Assembly: GCF_042850985.1 (NCBI RefSeq)
Contig: NZ_AP031415.1
Span: 868,001 to 932,000 of the forward strand
Reading direction: 5' to 3'
DNA: 64,000 nt
Origin: Allocoprobacillus sp002160865
GTDB taxonomy: Bacteria > Bacillota_I > Bacilli_A > Erysipelotrichales > Coprobacillaceae
The notes under the pieces are model-generated. The model worked only from the letters and a program-made list of their open reading frames with translations. It did no database searches and had not been told where the DNA came from. Shown piece after piece: positions 51,924 through 61,298 of the stretch. Each line of letters begins with the position of its first letter. Position 1 is the stretch's first letter. Both the position numbers and the translations under genes were made by a program.

Positions 51924-53246
51924 ATGTATAAAGAAGTTTCTCAACAGTTAATGTCTTTTATTCAACAAAGTCCAACAGCTTTCCATGCTGTAGATACAAT
52001 GAAAAAAATGTTGAATGAAGCAGGATATCAAGAATTATCAGAAAGTCAAAAATGGTCTATGGCAAAAGGTGGAAAATATTATGTGACACGTAATCAGTCA
52101 AGTTTAATTGCTTTTCATATTGGTGAAAAATTAGATCATTATAATTTTCAGATTGTGGCATCACATAGTGATTCACCTACTTTTAAATTAAAAGAAAAGG
52201 CAGAGATGGAAGTGAAAAACCATTATCTGATGTTGAATACAGAAGGATATGGTGGAATGATCTGTTCATCATGGTTTGATCGACCATTATCGATTGCCGG
52301 TCGTGTGATGATTAAACAAAATAACACTTATCAGACACGTTTATTAAGTTTTGATCGTGATCTGGTTTTGATTCCCCATTTGGCTATACATATGAATCGT
52401 ACAGTTAATGAAGGATATGCCTATAATAAACAAATTGATATGTTGCCTCTTTTTGCTGGAAAGCAAGGTCAAATAGGTGATTTGAAAAAAATGATTGCAA
52501 AAGAATTACAAGTAGATGAAGAAGCTATCTATGGCAGTGATCTTTACTTATATAATCGCACTGCACCATCTTTATGGGGTGCTCATGAAGAATTTATTTC
52601 TGCCCCTCGATTAGATGATTTACAATGTGCCTATACATCTTTACAAGGATTTTTACAAGGATCACATCCTCAATCTATTCAGGTTTTTGCTTGTTTTGAT
52701 AACGAAGAAGTGGGTTCAGGAACAAAACAAGGTGCTGCCTCAACATTTTTGTATGATACTTTATATCGCATTCATCATCATCTTTTCCAAGACAGTGAAG
52801 ATTTCTATCGTGCTTTAGCTAATAGTTTTATGTTAAGTGGAGATAATGCACATGCTGTACACCCTCATCATGTTGAAAAGACAGATCAAGATAATTGCGT
52901 GTATATGAATCAGGGAGTTGTCGTCAAATCTCATGCCGGACAAAAATATACAAGTGATGGTTTAAGTATTGCGGTGATCAAGGGATTATGTCAAAAAGCC
53001 AATGTTTCATTACAGTTCTTTGCGAATCGTTCTGATACTGTAGGTGGTAGTACTTTAGGAAATATTGCCATGTCACAAGTATCTATGAATTGTGTGGATA
53101 TTGGTTTACCACAATTAGCGATGCACTCAGCTTATGAAACAGCAGGGGTTCAAGATTCTTATGATATGATTCAGTTAACAAAAGCATTTTTTAATAGTCA
53201 TATTCAGGTATTAAGTGATGGAAATATTTTAATAGAAGGTGATTAA
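51924..53246 (+). CDS. M18-family aminopeptidase
   Basis: 440 residues, the normal length. Zinc ligands and catalytic residues of M18: IVASHSDSPTFKL, SAPRLDDLQCAY, FDNEEVGSGTKQGAAS, SGDNAHAVHPHH and the C-terminal MHSAYETAG. The enzyme removes N-terminal (often acidic or aliphatic) residues from peptides in the cytosol. RBS CGGAGGT. Confidence 0.95.
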   Translation: MYKEVSQQLMSFIQQSPTAFHAVDTMKKMLNEAGYQELSESQKWSMAKGGKYYVTRNQSSLIAFHIGEKLDHYNFQIVASHSDSPTFKLKEKAEMEVKNHYLMLNTEGYGGMICSSWFDRPLSIAGRVMIKQNNTYQTRLLSFDRDLVLIPHLAIHMNRTVNEGYAYNKQIDMLPLFAGKQGQIGDLKKMIAKELQVDEEAIYGSDLYLYNRTAPSLWGAHEEFISAPRLDDLQCAYTSLQGFLQGSHPQSIQVFACFDNEEVGSGTKQGAASTFLYDTLYRIHHHLFQDSEDFYRALANSFMLSGDNAHAVHPHHVEKTDQDNCVYMNQGVVVKSHAGQKYTSDGLSIAVIKGLCQKANVSLQFFANRSDTVGGSTLGNIAMSQVSMNCVDIGLPQLAMHSAYETAGVQDSYDMIQLTKAFFNSHIQVLSDGNILIEGD

Positions 53247-53249
53247 ATA

Positions 53250-53402
53250 ATGTTTAAGCGTATATTTAAATTTGGATTTTATTCTATTTTTTCATTTTTC
53301 ATAGTGACATGTCTGGCTTCTATTTTACCATTAGAGAAACAACAAAAGATTTTACGTATGCCTTTTGAACAAAACAAAAAAGATCCTTACTCAAAAAAGT
53401 AA
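53250..53402 (+). CDS. 50-residue single-span membrane protein
   Basis: ATG 53250, three bases after the M18 stop, with GAAGGTGAT seven bases upstream. It reads MFKRIFKFGFYSIFSFFIV and one membrane helix (about 8-27), then a charged tail ending in KKDPYSKK, with the stop inside a terminator. No family recognised. Confidence 0.55.
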   Translation: MFKRIFKFGFYSIFSFFIVTCLASILPLEKQQKILRMPFEQNKKDPYSKK

Positions 53403-53412
53403 GGATTTTTTA
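53382..53412 (+). terminator. Terminator of the M18 unit
   Basis: ATCCTTAC / GTAAGGAT (53383-53390 and 53399-53406) then six T. Confidence 0.85.
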
Positions 53413-53622
53413 TTGAATAGATATTTTATGAGTGATGATTAAAGCTAAGGGTATAATGAATACGATATAAATAAAGATACATATCAGGCCTAAGATATTA
53501 TCAAATGTCAGAGAAGATGAAGGTGAGAACAGAAAAATAATCTTTTGAATGATATGGAAATAAAGCCATGAAATGGCTAGGAAAAATATGATTTGTACAA
53601 ATCTTTTTAAAAAAGTATTCAT
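53410..53622 (-). CDS. Small two-segment membrane protein (70 aa)
   Basis: Strong ribosome site TAGGAGGAGG before ATG 53622. Two membrane segments (about 9-30 and 42-63) with a short Ser-rich loop. No family recognised. It is downstream of the L,D-transpeptidase gene on the same strand but separated by a terminator. Confidence 0.65.
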   Translation of the reverse strand: MNTFLKRFVQIIFFLAISWLYFHIIQKIIFLFSPSSSLTFDNILGLICIFIYIVFIIPLALIITHKISIQ

Positions 53623-53660
53623 AAAATCCTCCTCCTATCTTTATACTAGCATACATCCAT

Positions 53661-53687
53661 AAAATAAAAAAGGCTTTGCAGCCTTTT
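53661..53687 (-). terminator. L,D-transpeptidase terminator
   Basis: Minus-strand stem AAAAGGCT / AGCCTTTT with a four-base loop and T-rich tail. Confidence 0.8.
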
Positions 53688-55134
53688 AATAATAACAAAC
53701 AACAGGAATATTCACTTTCAGTTGACTATATAATGAAGCAGCAACATTCAATGGTAAGTTGATACAACCATGAGAACCATGTGTTTTATAACGGTCGCCA
53801 CCAAAAGAAGATTGCCATGTTGCATCATGTAAACCTATTCCACCATTAAACGCCATCCAATAAGCGACAGGTGTTTCATATTCTGGTTTTCCATCAGCTT
53901 GAATCTGCCCTCTTAATACACGATTACGTTGCATAAAATAAACATAATAAGTTCCACCAGGAGTGATACGATCAGGTGTAGGTAATCCTGTAACACAGTC
54001 AGATTCTAAAACAACATTACCATTTTTGATAAACCACATATGTTGTTTTGTCATGTCAATTTCCACAAAAGTATTACCTAAACCACCATTACTATAAGAA
54101 GCCTGTACACCAGTTACAGAAGGACTTCTTGTTTCTTTTTTATGTGCTTTAATATCACTTAATAAACCAGTGACTTCTTTACTTTGATTTAATTTATAAC
54201 CATAATTACCACCAGATACAGTTCTTGTGCCATTGGCTCCTTTAAATGTTTTTGATTTTCCAATAATATTAATTTTAGGAGCTAAAGTATCTTTTACAAA
54301 AGCTGTTGCCTGTTTCTTAAATTCATCCTCATCATAATAATAATTTCCTTTTTCATCAATAGATAACCATTGAATCAAATCATTACCATCTAACACAACA
54401 TTACCAGAAACAGTTTTATAAGTAATTTTCGCATCACAATATTCTTTAGCAAGTTTCTCTAAATTTGTAATGATTTTATCTTGAGATGTCAGTTTTGGTT
54501 CTTTATAAATATGTTGTTCTTTTAAATGAATCGTATCTTGACGTGTCTGAAATGCCTTTTCTACAGCGTCAATCAATTGTTCATTTTGAATAGTTGTTCC
54601 AAAAACTTCAGGTGTAATCACAAATTGTTCATCTTTATACTCTACTTTTGCATCCACTGGTGCAATTTGTTCATCTTGTACATGTTTTAAAGATGTCACA
54701 GCTTTTTCTAATTGTTTTTGATCTGTGATTAATAAATCATTTAAATTGATATCTGTAGATTGAAAGAAATGTGTAAACCATAAAAAAGGATTCTGTTTAT
54801 CCATTTCCTTTTGAATGCTGTTATTAGGATTAAAAGTGATACCACTTTGATCTTGTTTTAAAGTTTCTTTTTGATTATCAACAAAAGTCAATGATAATGT
54901 CTGATTTGTCAGTGCATCTTCAAGTGTATCACTGGCTTGTTTGTAAGTCATTCCTGAAACATCAATATCATTAATAGCTGTACGACTCATAAATTTGTCA
55001 TGATAATAGAAACATCCAAAAAGATAAACAACAATAATGAGTGCCCCTAAAATAAGCAGTGCTTTCAAAACATGATCTTTTCTTATGCGAACCTTTTTTC
55101 TTGTCTGTTTTTCTTGCTTTTTTGTTTCCTCCAT
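53686..55134 (-). CDS. L,D-transpeptidase (YkuD) with peptidoglycan-binding domains
   Basis: 482 residues. Cytosolic basic N-terminus, one anchor segment (24-47), then two PG_binding_4-type repeats in the outside region (DIDVSGMTYKQASDTLEDAL to about 330), then the YkuD domain from about 350: FVEIDMTKQHMWFIKNG, TPGGTYYVYFM, IGLHDATW and the catalytic HGSHGCINLP with Cys457. Forms 3-3 cross-links or anchors wall material. Confidence 0.94.
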   Translation of the reverse strand: MEETKKQEKQTRKKVRIRKDHVLKALLILGALIIVVYLFGCFYYHDKFMSRTAINDIDVSGMTYKQASDTLEDALTNQTLSLTFVDNQKETLKQDQSGITFNPNNSIQKEMDKQNPFLWFTHFFQSTDINLNDLLITDQKQLEKAVTSLKHVQDEQIAPVDAKVEYKDEQFVITPEVFGTTIQNEQLIDAVEKAFQTRQDTIHLKEQHIYKEPKLTSQDKIITNLEKLAKEYCDAKITYKTVSGNVVLDGNDLIQWLSIDEKGNYYYDEDEFKKQATAFVKDTLAPKINIIGKSKTFKGANGTRTVSGGNYGYKLNQSKEVTGLLSDIKAHKKETRSPSVTGVQASYSNGGLGNTFVEIDMTKQHMWFIKNGNVVLESDCVTGLPTPDRITPGGTYYVYFMQRNRVLRGQIQADGKPEYETPVAYWMAFNGGIGLHDATWQSSFGGDRYKTHGSHGCINLPLNVAASLYSQLKVNIPVVCYY

Positions 55135-55256
55135 ATAACATACCCCTCATTTTTAAACTTCATTTAGAAGTATAGGTATTTTTACCATAAAAGTCAAGTT
55201 ATCCAACATTTTATATGCTTGAAATCAATTTTTTTATATGATTTTTCATAAATATA

Positions 55257-55287
55257 TTGACCTTCGTGTGACTCTAAGGTTTACAAT
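55257..55287 (+). promoter_or_regulatory. MerR-type promoter with 19-base spacer
   Basis: TTGACC (55257-55262), 19-base spacer, TACAAT (55282-55287). The spacer carries a dyad ACCTT, 11 bases, AAGGT. A lengthened spacer with a centred dyad is the hallmark of MerR activation, and the next gene is MerR-like, so this is very likely its own control site. Confidence 0.75.
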
Positions 55288-55309
55288 GTAAGCGAGGAAG
55301 GTGGAAAAG

Positions 55310-56404
55310 ATGAAAATTAAGGAAGTAGAAAAGCAATTATCTATCAGTTCACATGCTTTACGTTATTATGAAAAAATGCATTTGATTCATCCTCATAGAG
55401 ATGAAAATGGTTATCGTGATTACAATATGCAGGATATAGATAGACTGAAAAAAATCCGTTTTTTAAGAGAATTAGAAATTCCGATTGAGGATATTGCAGC
55501 TATTTTAGACCAATCAACAAATTTTCAGACAGTTTTAGAACATCATATTCAAAAGTTAGATACAAAAATTGCTTCTTTACAATATATCCAACAGATATGT
55601 CAAGAGTTTCAAGATAAAGGTATTCCTGTTTTAGATGTTTTAACACAGGAGCAGTTACAGGAACAGGAACATATTGATAAGACATTGGTCAAGCAAGGTC
55701 TAAAAAAATTAGGGGATTATTTACGTAGTCAACATACGACTGTCATAGGAACAAGAATCCAGATTGCTGATTATCTGACAGGTTTACTTATCATGATTGC
55801 TTTGTCTATAGGTTTAGGTTTTGTTTTTGGAGATGTTTTACCTCGCATGATTGGCTGGGTAAATTCACAATATCATCTGTCTTTATTGACAGGGTATTCA
55901 CCTCATTTAAAGATGGTTGTATTGATGACGATTATCAGTTTGATTTTGATACTTTCATTGTATCACATCGCTATAACAAAACAGGATTATATTGAATTGA
56001 CGGATCAGGGAATACAAATTTGTTCTCGTCAATTTCAAAGTCGCTATTCCATTCTTATAGGATTCTTATTGAAACAAAGTGAGCGTAGAAATCAACATTA
56101 TCAATGGCAACAATTAAAAAATGTTTCTATTGATATCGTTATATCGACTATGACACAAAGATATGGTTTATCTAAGATCTATTTACCACGTTTTACCTTT
56201 ACATTTGATGATGGACAAGTTTATACAATAAAATCAGGATTGGCATTTGATGAAAACAGCAAAATGGCTTATCAAATCATCAAAGCTAAACATATTCCCA
56301 TCACTGGAGATGATTATACAATAGGTTTTTATAAGCAAGATGAAATGAGTGGGTTTGAATATTTTGAAAAACGTTATGCTTTGAATACACCTCGCAAAAA
56401 ATGA
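55310..56404 (+). CDS. MerR-family regulator with membrane and C-terminal sensor-like domain
   Basis: 364 residues from ATG 55310 (GAGGAAGGTGG upstream). MerR HTH at 1-70: MKIKEVEKQLSISSHALRYYEKMHLIHPHRDENGYRDY, then a coiled-coil dimer helix (about 75-110). Two membrane segments at about 152-172 and 202-224 follow, and an outer or cytosolic beta-rich domain with DYIELTDQGIQICSRQF and FTFTFDDGQVYTIKSG. MerR proteins with membrane domains are unusual. No transporter or target operon is adjacent except ldh, which has its own promoter. Confidence 0.9.
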   Translation: MKIKEVEKQLSISSHALRYYEKMHLIHPHRDENGYRDYNMQDIDRLKKIRFLRELEIPIEDIAAILDQSTNFQTVLEHHIQKLDTKIASLQYIQQICQEFQDKGIPVLDVLTQEQLQEQEHIDKTLVKQGLKKLGDYLRSQHTTVIGTRIQIADYLTGLLIMIALSIGLGFVFGDVLPRMIGWVNSQYHLSLLTGYSPHLKMVVLMTIISLILILSLYHIAITKQDYIELTDQGIQICSRQFQSRYSILIGFLLKQSERRNQHYQWQQLKNVSIDIVISTMTQRYGLSKIYLPRFTFTFDDGQVYTIKSGLAFDENSKMAYQIIKAKHIPITGDDYTIGFYKQDEMSGFEYFEKRYALNTPRKK

Positions 56405-56417
56405 TTGTGCATATAAT

Positions 56418-56445
56418 TTGAAATCTTTAGATTTTGGGGTATACT
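56418..56445 (+). promoter_or_regulatory. ldh promoter
   Basis: TTGAAA (56418-56423), 16-base spacer (or TTTGAA with 17), TATACT (56440-56445), 20 bases before the start. Confidence 0.6.
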
Positions 56446-56466
56446 AGAGATGGAAGGTGATAAAAA

Positions 56467-57411
56467 ATGGTTAATATGCAAAAAGTTGCTGTTATTGGAT
56501 GTGGATTTGTTGGAGCTACATCTGCATTTAGTTTGATTCAGACAGGTTTATTTTCTGAAATGGTATTGATTGATGCAAATACGCAAAAAGCTGAAGGTGA
56601 AGCTATGGATTTGAGTCATGGAAGTGCTTATTTGACACCAATGAATATTTATGCTGGAACATATGATGATATTGTTGATGCGGGATTAATTGTCATTACC
56701 GCAGGAGCTAATCAAAAACCAGATGAAACAAGATTGGATTTAGTGAAAAAGAATGTTCAAATCTTTAAAAGTATTATTCCTGAAATTAAAGAAAGAAATT
56801 GTGAAGGAATTTTATTGATTGTTTCTAATCCTGTTGATATTTTAACTGAGGTGGCATTGAAATTATCAGGATTCCCTGCTCATCGTGTTATTGGTTCAGG
56901 AACAGTTCTTGATACAGCGAGATTGAAATATGTTTTAGGTAAACATTTACAAGTCGATCCTCGAGATATTCATGCTTATATTATTGGTGAGCATGGGGAC
57001 AGTGAACTGGTTGTCTGGTCAGGGGCACAGGTTGCAGGTATTCACATTAATCATTTCTGTGAATTGCGTGGTCATTTTAATCATGAAGAATCTATGGAAA
57101 GACTGGCTCAAGAAGTTCGTGATAGTGCTTATGAAATTATTAAAAGAAAAGGTGCAACTTACTATGGTGTAGCAGTAGCTGTCAAACGTATTGCAACAGC
57201 AATTGTGAAAGATGAACATGCTGTTTTACCAATTTCAAGTTTAATGCAGGGAGAATTTGGATTAAATGATATTTGTCTAAGTATTCCAACTGTCATTGGA
57301 CAAAATGGTGTTGAAAAAGTTGTAGATATTTACTTGAATAATGATGAAAATGAAAAATTACAAACAAGTGCTAAAGCTTTAAAAGATGTTTTAGATGGTT
57401 TGGATTTATAA
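56467..57411 (+). CDS. ldh: L-lactate dehydrogenase
   Basis: 314 residues. NAD-binding GCGFVGATSA, substrate loop TAGANQKPDETRLDLVKKN with the Arg residues, LLIVSNPVDILT, and the catalytic His in IIGEHGDSELVVWS. Reduces pyruvate to L-lactate and regenerates NAD+ in fermentation. Ser at the malate/lactate discriminating site region and the general sequence favour lactate. A few N-terminal residues are uncertain: Met1 or Met4. Confidence 0.94.
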   Translation: MVNMQKVAVIGCGFVGATSAFSLIQTGLFSEMVLIDANTQKAEGEAMDLSHGSAYLTPMNIYAGTYDDIVDAGLIVITAGANQKPDETRLDLVKKNVQIFKSIIPEIKERNCEGILLIVSNPVDILTEVALKLSGFPAHRVIGSGTVLDTARLKYVLGKHLQVDPRDIHAYIIGEHGDSELVVWSGAQVAGIHINHFCELRGHFNHEESMERLAQEVRDSAYEIIKRKGATYYGVAVAVKRIATAIVKDEHAVLPISSLMQGEFGLNDICLSIPTVIGQNGVEKVVDIYLNNDENEKLQTSAKALKDVLDGLDL

Positions 57412-57414
57412 ATG

Positions 57415-57452
57415 AAAAACTCTGTAAGGTGGATTACTTTACAGAGTTTTTT
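57415..57452. terminator. Bidirectional terminator between ldh and the PfkB kinase
   Basis: AAAACTCTGTAA pairs with TTACAGAGTTTT across an eight- to ten-base loop, T run on plus and A run on the other side. Confidence 0.8.
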
Positions 57453-58294
57453 GATATCTTCATAGCCGCCATATCATTCGCTTTTTGTAAGCTTTCTTCC
57501 CAGATAACGCCTTGAATACGATAAGCCATAATAGCACCCAAATGGGTATCACCAGCACCATTGGTATTAAAGACGGGAACTTTTTGAGTTGGAATATAAA
57601 AGTTTTGTGTTTGATTATAGAAATAACATCCCTCCTGACCAAGTGTAACAATTATTGGTTGTTGTGTCTTTGTATAAAGTATCTTACAGGCATTTTCTAA
57701 GTCATTTTGATGGGTATAGGTAAGGATTTCCTGCTTGTTGAGATGTAAAATGGGATGAAGGGAAAGAATGTTATGCATGGCTTGTTGAGGGATTTTGAAA
57801 AGACGAGGTCCGGGAGCAAAATATAAAGTATGATGAGGATATTGTTTTAAAAACTGATAAATCACTTGTTTGTGATCTTCTTCAATATCTAATCCACAAA
57901 TATAAATAGCTTGATATAAAGACATATCTAATTGTGTGAACCACTCCTTATGAAAAACATATTCAGCACCATGTTCACAAAGAAAAGTACGTTCTCCCTG
58001 CTTATCTACCACACAATAACAACATCCATTCTTTTGTGATGTTTCAATCAAAACAGGAACATGATTTTTTTGAAACTGTGCTTTGACAAAATCACCATAG
58101 AATCCTTTGCCGATAGGTGAAAAAAGAGTGTAAGGAAGTTGTAATTGTCTAAATACAGTACTCACATTCCAGGCACATCCACCCATTGTCATTTCTTGTT
58201 TTATAATATTTTCATCGCCTGTGATTTGGGGAAATTGTTGAACATAGATATTGACATCACAGACACTTGAACCAATGATTAATGTCGATTTCAT
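57434..58294 (-). CDS. PfkB-family carbohydrate / nucleoside kinase
   Basis: 286 residues. N-terminal GSSVCDVNIYVQQFP and the substrate-side MGGCAWNVS (the Gly-Gly PfkB motif with Cys in place of the usual second residue); C-terminal NTNGAGDTHLGAIMAY with the catalytic Asp. Phosphorylates a sugar or nucleoside; the substrate is not readable from sequence. Promoter on the minus strand: TTTCTA, 17 bases, TATAAT (58355-58327). Cys-rich in the lid region (KNGCCYCVVD). Confidence 0.88.
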   Translation of the reverse strand: MKSTLIIGSSVCDVNIYVQQFPQITGDENIIKQEMTMGGCAWNVSTVFRQLQLPYTLFSPIGKGFYGDFVKAQFQKNHVPVLIETSQKNGCCYCVVDKQGERTFLCEHGAEYVFHKEWFTQLDMSLYQAIYICGLDIEEDHKQVIYQFLKQYPHHTLYFAPGPRLFKIPQQAMHNILSLHPILHLNKQEILTYTHQNDLENACKILYTKTQQPIIVTLGQEGCYFYNQTQNFYIPTQKVPVFNTNGAGDTHLGAIMAYRIQGVIWEESLQKANDMAAMKISKNSVK

Positions 58295-58392
58295 AATGTT
58301 TCTCCTTTTTTTGATGATTTTTCATGATTATAACAGATGTTTGTATATTTAGAAAAGCATTAGTGCTAAAATAGTGAGGGGGAGGAAAGTTT

Positions 58393-59739
58393 ATGGAAGA
58401 TACAAATACAATGATAGAGGGTTCAATAGCAAAGAAAATTATTTATTTTGCGATTCCTTTATTTTTAGGAAACTTATTTCAACAGTTATATAATACTGCA
58501 GATTCTTTAATCGTGGGTAATTTTTTAGGGTCAAGTGCCTTAGCAGCAGTCGCTTCTTCTGGTAATTTGATTTTTTTACTTGTTGGATTCTTTAATGGTC
58601 TTTCAGTAGGGGCAGGTGTTGTCATTGCACGTTTTTTTGGTGCGCATGATCATCGCCGTGTTCGTTTATCCATTCATACGACTGTTGCCTTAGGAATTAT
58701 CTGTGGACTTGTTTTGACTGGGGTAGGGGTGATTTTTGCACCTAAGATACTTGTTTTAATGGGAACACCACAAGATGTTTTACCTGATTCTATTATTTAT
58801 TTTCGTATTTATTTTATGGGTTCACTAGCTTTTGTTTTATATAATGCTTTTACCGGTATTTTACAGGCACTGGGAGATAGTAAACATCCTTTATATTATT
58901 TGATTATTTCTTCAGTGATTAACGTTGTTTTGGATATTGTATTGATTACTGTTTTTCATATGGGTGTAGATGGAGCTGCGATAGCGACTGTTATATCACA
59001 AGTTGTCAGTGCTGTTTTATGCTTTTTATATCTTTTAAAACATCCATCTTATCCACTCGTAATCAAAGACATTCGTTTCGATATACCCATGTTGAAACAA
59101 GTTATTCAAAATGGATTACCAGCAGGAATTCAAAATTCCATTATTGCGTTAGCTAATGTGGTTGTTCAAAGCTATATTAACAGTTTTGGAAAAATGGCAG
59201 TGGCAGGATGTGGAGCATATTCTAAAATTGAAGGATTTGGTTTTTTACCAATTACATGCTTTGCCTTAGCCATGACGACCTTTGTATCACAGAATATGGG
59301 GGCCAAAAAATATGATCGTGTGAAAAAAGGAACACGCTTTGGGATTATATGTTCATTAATACTTGCTCAAATCATCGGGATTGTGATTTTTATAGCAGCA
59401 CCATTTTTAATCAGTTTATTTGATTCTACGGTGGATGTTGTGGGATTTGGAACAGCGCAAGCTAGAACAGTGACATTATTTTATTTTTTATTAGCTTTTT
59501 CACATTGTATTGCAGGTATTTTACGAGGGGCAGGAAAATCAATGGTACCAATGCTTGTCATGATGGTTTTCTGGTGTATTGTGCGTGTTTTATATATGAG
59601 CATTGCTTTATATTTTATTCATGATATTCATCTTGTCTTTTGGGCATATCCTATCACATGGACATGTAGTTCGATTGTTTTTCTATGGTTTTATCTTTTT
59701 TCTTCGTGGTTACCTGATCATCAGTCAAAACCTTTTTGA
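58393..59739 (+). CDS. MATE-family efflux transporter
   Basis: 448 residues, twelve membrane segments. Typical MATE text: IPLFLGNLFQQLYNTADSLIVGNFLGSSALAAV in segment 1, FTGILQALGDSKHPLYYLI, GVDGAAIATVISQ, and in the second half GLPAGIQNSIIALANVVVQSYINSFG. Exports cationic drugs or metabolites against Na+ or H+. RBS GGGGGAGG. Separate from the division cluster by a terminator. Confidence 0.95.
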   Translation: MEDTNTMIEGSIAKKIIYFAIPLFLGNLFQQLYNTADSLIVGNFLGSSALAAVASSGNLIFLLVGFFNGLSVGAGVVIARFFGAHDHRRVRLSIHTTVALGIICGLVLTGVGVIFAPKILVLMGTPQDVLPDSIIYFRIYFMGSLAFVLYNAFTGILQALGDSKHPLYYLIISSVINVVLDIVLITVFHMGVDGAAIATVISQVVSAVLCFLYLLKHPSYPLVIKDIRFDIPMLKQVIQNGLPAGIQNSIIALANVVVQSYINSFGKMAVAGCGAYSKIEGFGFLPITCFALAMTTFVSQNMGAKKYDRVKKGTRFGIICSLILAQIIGIVIFIAAPFLISLFDSTVDVVGFGTAQARTVTLFYFLLAFSHCIAGILRGAGKSMVPMLVMMVFWCIVRVLYMSIALYFIHDIHLVFWAYPITWTCSSIVFLWFYLFSSWLPDHQSKPF

Positions 59740-59769
59740 TAATTTGTTAAAATATGGAAAATTAACGAT

Positions 59770-59796
59770 AAGTGGCGAAAATAAGCCACTTTTTTA
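59770..59796 (+). terminator. MATE gene terminator
   Basis: AAGTGGC / GCCACTT with an eight-base loop, then six T. Confidence 0.85.
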
Positions 59797-59853
59797 TTAT
59801 AAAAAATCAAAAAATAAATCATGTTTTTTCTATACATCATCTTCTAAATAGTA

Positions 59854-59906
59854 TATAATGGTGGTATGAAGTGTTAAAAAATGTATAGAAATGTATAAAA
59901 GTGGGT
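59854..59906 (+). promoter_or_regulatory. mraZ promoter -10 and four MraZ boxes
   Basis: TATAAT at 59854-59859, then four five-base boxes at exactly ten-base spacing: TGTTA 59872, TGTAT 59882, TGTAT 59892, TGGGT 59902. MraZ is known to bind TGGGN-type boxes in tandem with five-base gaps in its own leader. The last box doubles as the ribosome site. Confidence 0.7.
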
Positions 59907-59915
59907 GATTTTGAA

Positions 59916-60344
59916 GTGTTCATAGGTGAATATAGGCACAATATAGATGCTAAAGGACGTTTGAGTATTCCAGCCAAAATGCGTCTTGAATGTGGTGAAA
60001 AAGTCTATGTCACTCGTGGTAATGAAGGTTGTCTGGCTGTTTATACTGTTGAAGGGTGGCAAACATATTATCAATCACTCATGAAATTACCAAAAACAAA
60101 GAAAAAAAACAGAATATTTATTCGTTTGGTCACTTCCAGAGCAACGGAATGTGAATTTGACAAATTAGGACGTATTAATATTCCTCAGGTTTTAAGAAAT
60201 GAAGGTCAGCTTCAAAAAGAATGCGTGATTGTAGGGGCAGGAGATCACATTGAATTATGGGATAGCCAAATGTGGGATTGCTTCTATGATGACAATATGG
60301 ATCAGTTTGATGACATTTCAGAAAATATTGATGATTTAGATTAG
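59916..60344 (+). CDS. mraZ: Transcriptional regulator MraZ
   Basis: 142 residues from GTG 59916, chosen because MraZ starts MFxGEYRHNIDAKGR; an upstream GTG at 59901 would add five residues and put the start on the operator. Two SpoVT/AbrB-like halves: FIGEYRHNIDAKGRLSIPAKMR and FDKLGRINIPQVLRNEGQL. It binds the boxes upstream and controls the division cluster. Start of the dcw operon, ten bases before rsmH. Confidence 0.95.
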   Translation: MFIGEYRHNIDAKGRLSIPAKMRLECGEKVYVTRGNEGCLAVYTVEGWQTYYQSLMKLPKTKKKNRIFIRLVTSRATECEFDKLGRINIPQVLRNEGQLQKECVIVGAGDHIELWDSQMWDCFYDDNMDQFDDISENIDDLD

Positions 60345-60353
60345 GAGGACGTT

Positions 60354-61298
60354 ATGTTTCATCATATCAGTGTATTACTTCAAGAAACAATTGATGGTTT
60401 AAATATCAAAGAAGATGGAATCTATGTAGACTGTACACTGGGTGGTGGTGGACATAGTCAGGAGATTCTCAAACGTTTAACGACAGGACATCTGTATTGT
60501 TTTGATCAAGACCAAACGGCTATAGCGGCGGCTCAAGAACGTCTGGCACAGATTTCTGATCGTTTTACTATTATTTATGCCAATTTTAAAAATTTAAAAG
60601 AAGAACTGACAAAACGTGGTGTCAGCCACGTGGATGGATTTGTTTTTGATTTGGGTGTATCTTCGCCACAGTTTGATGATGGTGAACGTGGTTTTAGTTA
60701 TAACTACGATGCTCGTTTAGATATGCGAATGGACCAAAATCAAAAAATCAGTGCCTATGAACTGGTCAACCAGGCACCAGTGTCAGATTTAATCACATGG
60801 TTATATAAATATTCTGATGAAAAGTTTGCTAAACAGATTGCCAGAGCGATTGCTCGTCATCGTGAACAAAAACCTATCGAAACGACTTTTGAGCTTGTCG
60901 ATATTATTAAAGAAGCAATACCAGCTCCAGCCAGAAGAAAAGGGGGACATCCAGCCAAGCGAACTTTTCAGGCTTTAAGGATTGCAGTTAATGACGAACT
61001 AAATGTTTTTGAACAGGCTTTAAATGATGCTTTGACACTTTTAAATGTTCATGGGCGTATTGCAGTGATTACTTTTCATTCTTTGGAAGATAAGATTTGT
61101 AAATATACTTTTCAAGAAGTAACGAAACAACCGGAGTTACCAAGAGGAATGCCGGTTGTTCCAGAATATTTAAAACCTCAATTTAAAAAAATAACAAAGA
61201 AACCAATTGTAGCAAGCGATGAAGAATTATTAGAAAATCATCGCTCACATTCAGCAAAATTAAGAATTATAGAAAGGATATATGAAGATGAGAAATAA
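60354..61298 (+). CDS. rsmH: 16S rRNA m4C1402 methyltransferase
   Basis: 314 residues, normal length. FHHISVLLQETIDGL, SAM-binding YVDCTLGGGGHSQEIL, DGFVFDLGVSSPQFDDGERGFSY, LDMRMDQNQ, RAIARHREQKPI, KRTFQALRIAVNDEL and VITFHSLEDKI are all intact. Ribosome site TTAGGAGGA; it overlaps ftsL by 17 bases. Confidence 0.97.
   Translation: MFHHISVLLQETIDGLNIKEDGIYVDCTLGGGGHSQEILKRLTTGHLYCFDQDQTAIAAAQERLAQISDRFTIIYANFKNLKEELTKRGVSHVDGFVFDLGVSSPQFDDGERGFSYNYDARLDMRMDQNQKISAYELVNQAPVSDLITWLYKYSDEKFAKQIARAIARHREQKPIETTFELVDIIKEAIPAPARRKGGHPAKRTFQALRIAVNDELNVFEQALNDALTLLNVHGRIAVITFHSLEDKICKYTFQEVTKQPELPRGMPVVPEYLKPQFKKITKKPIVASDEELLENHRSHSAKLRIIERIYEDEK

Noticed and set aside
53501..53698. Minus-strand ORF between the L,D-transpeptidase and the 70-residue membrane protein
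   Set aside because: It overlaps the small membrane gene in another frame and crosses a terminator; the 70-residue ORF has the ribosome site.
57460..57700. ORFs on both strands inside the PfkB kinase gene
   Set aside because: Out-of-frame shadows over the conserved catalytic motif.
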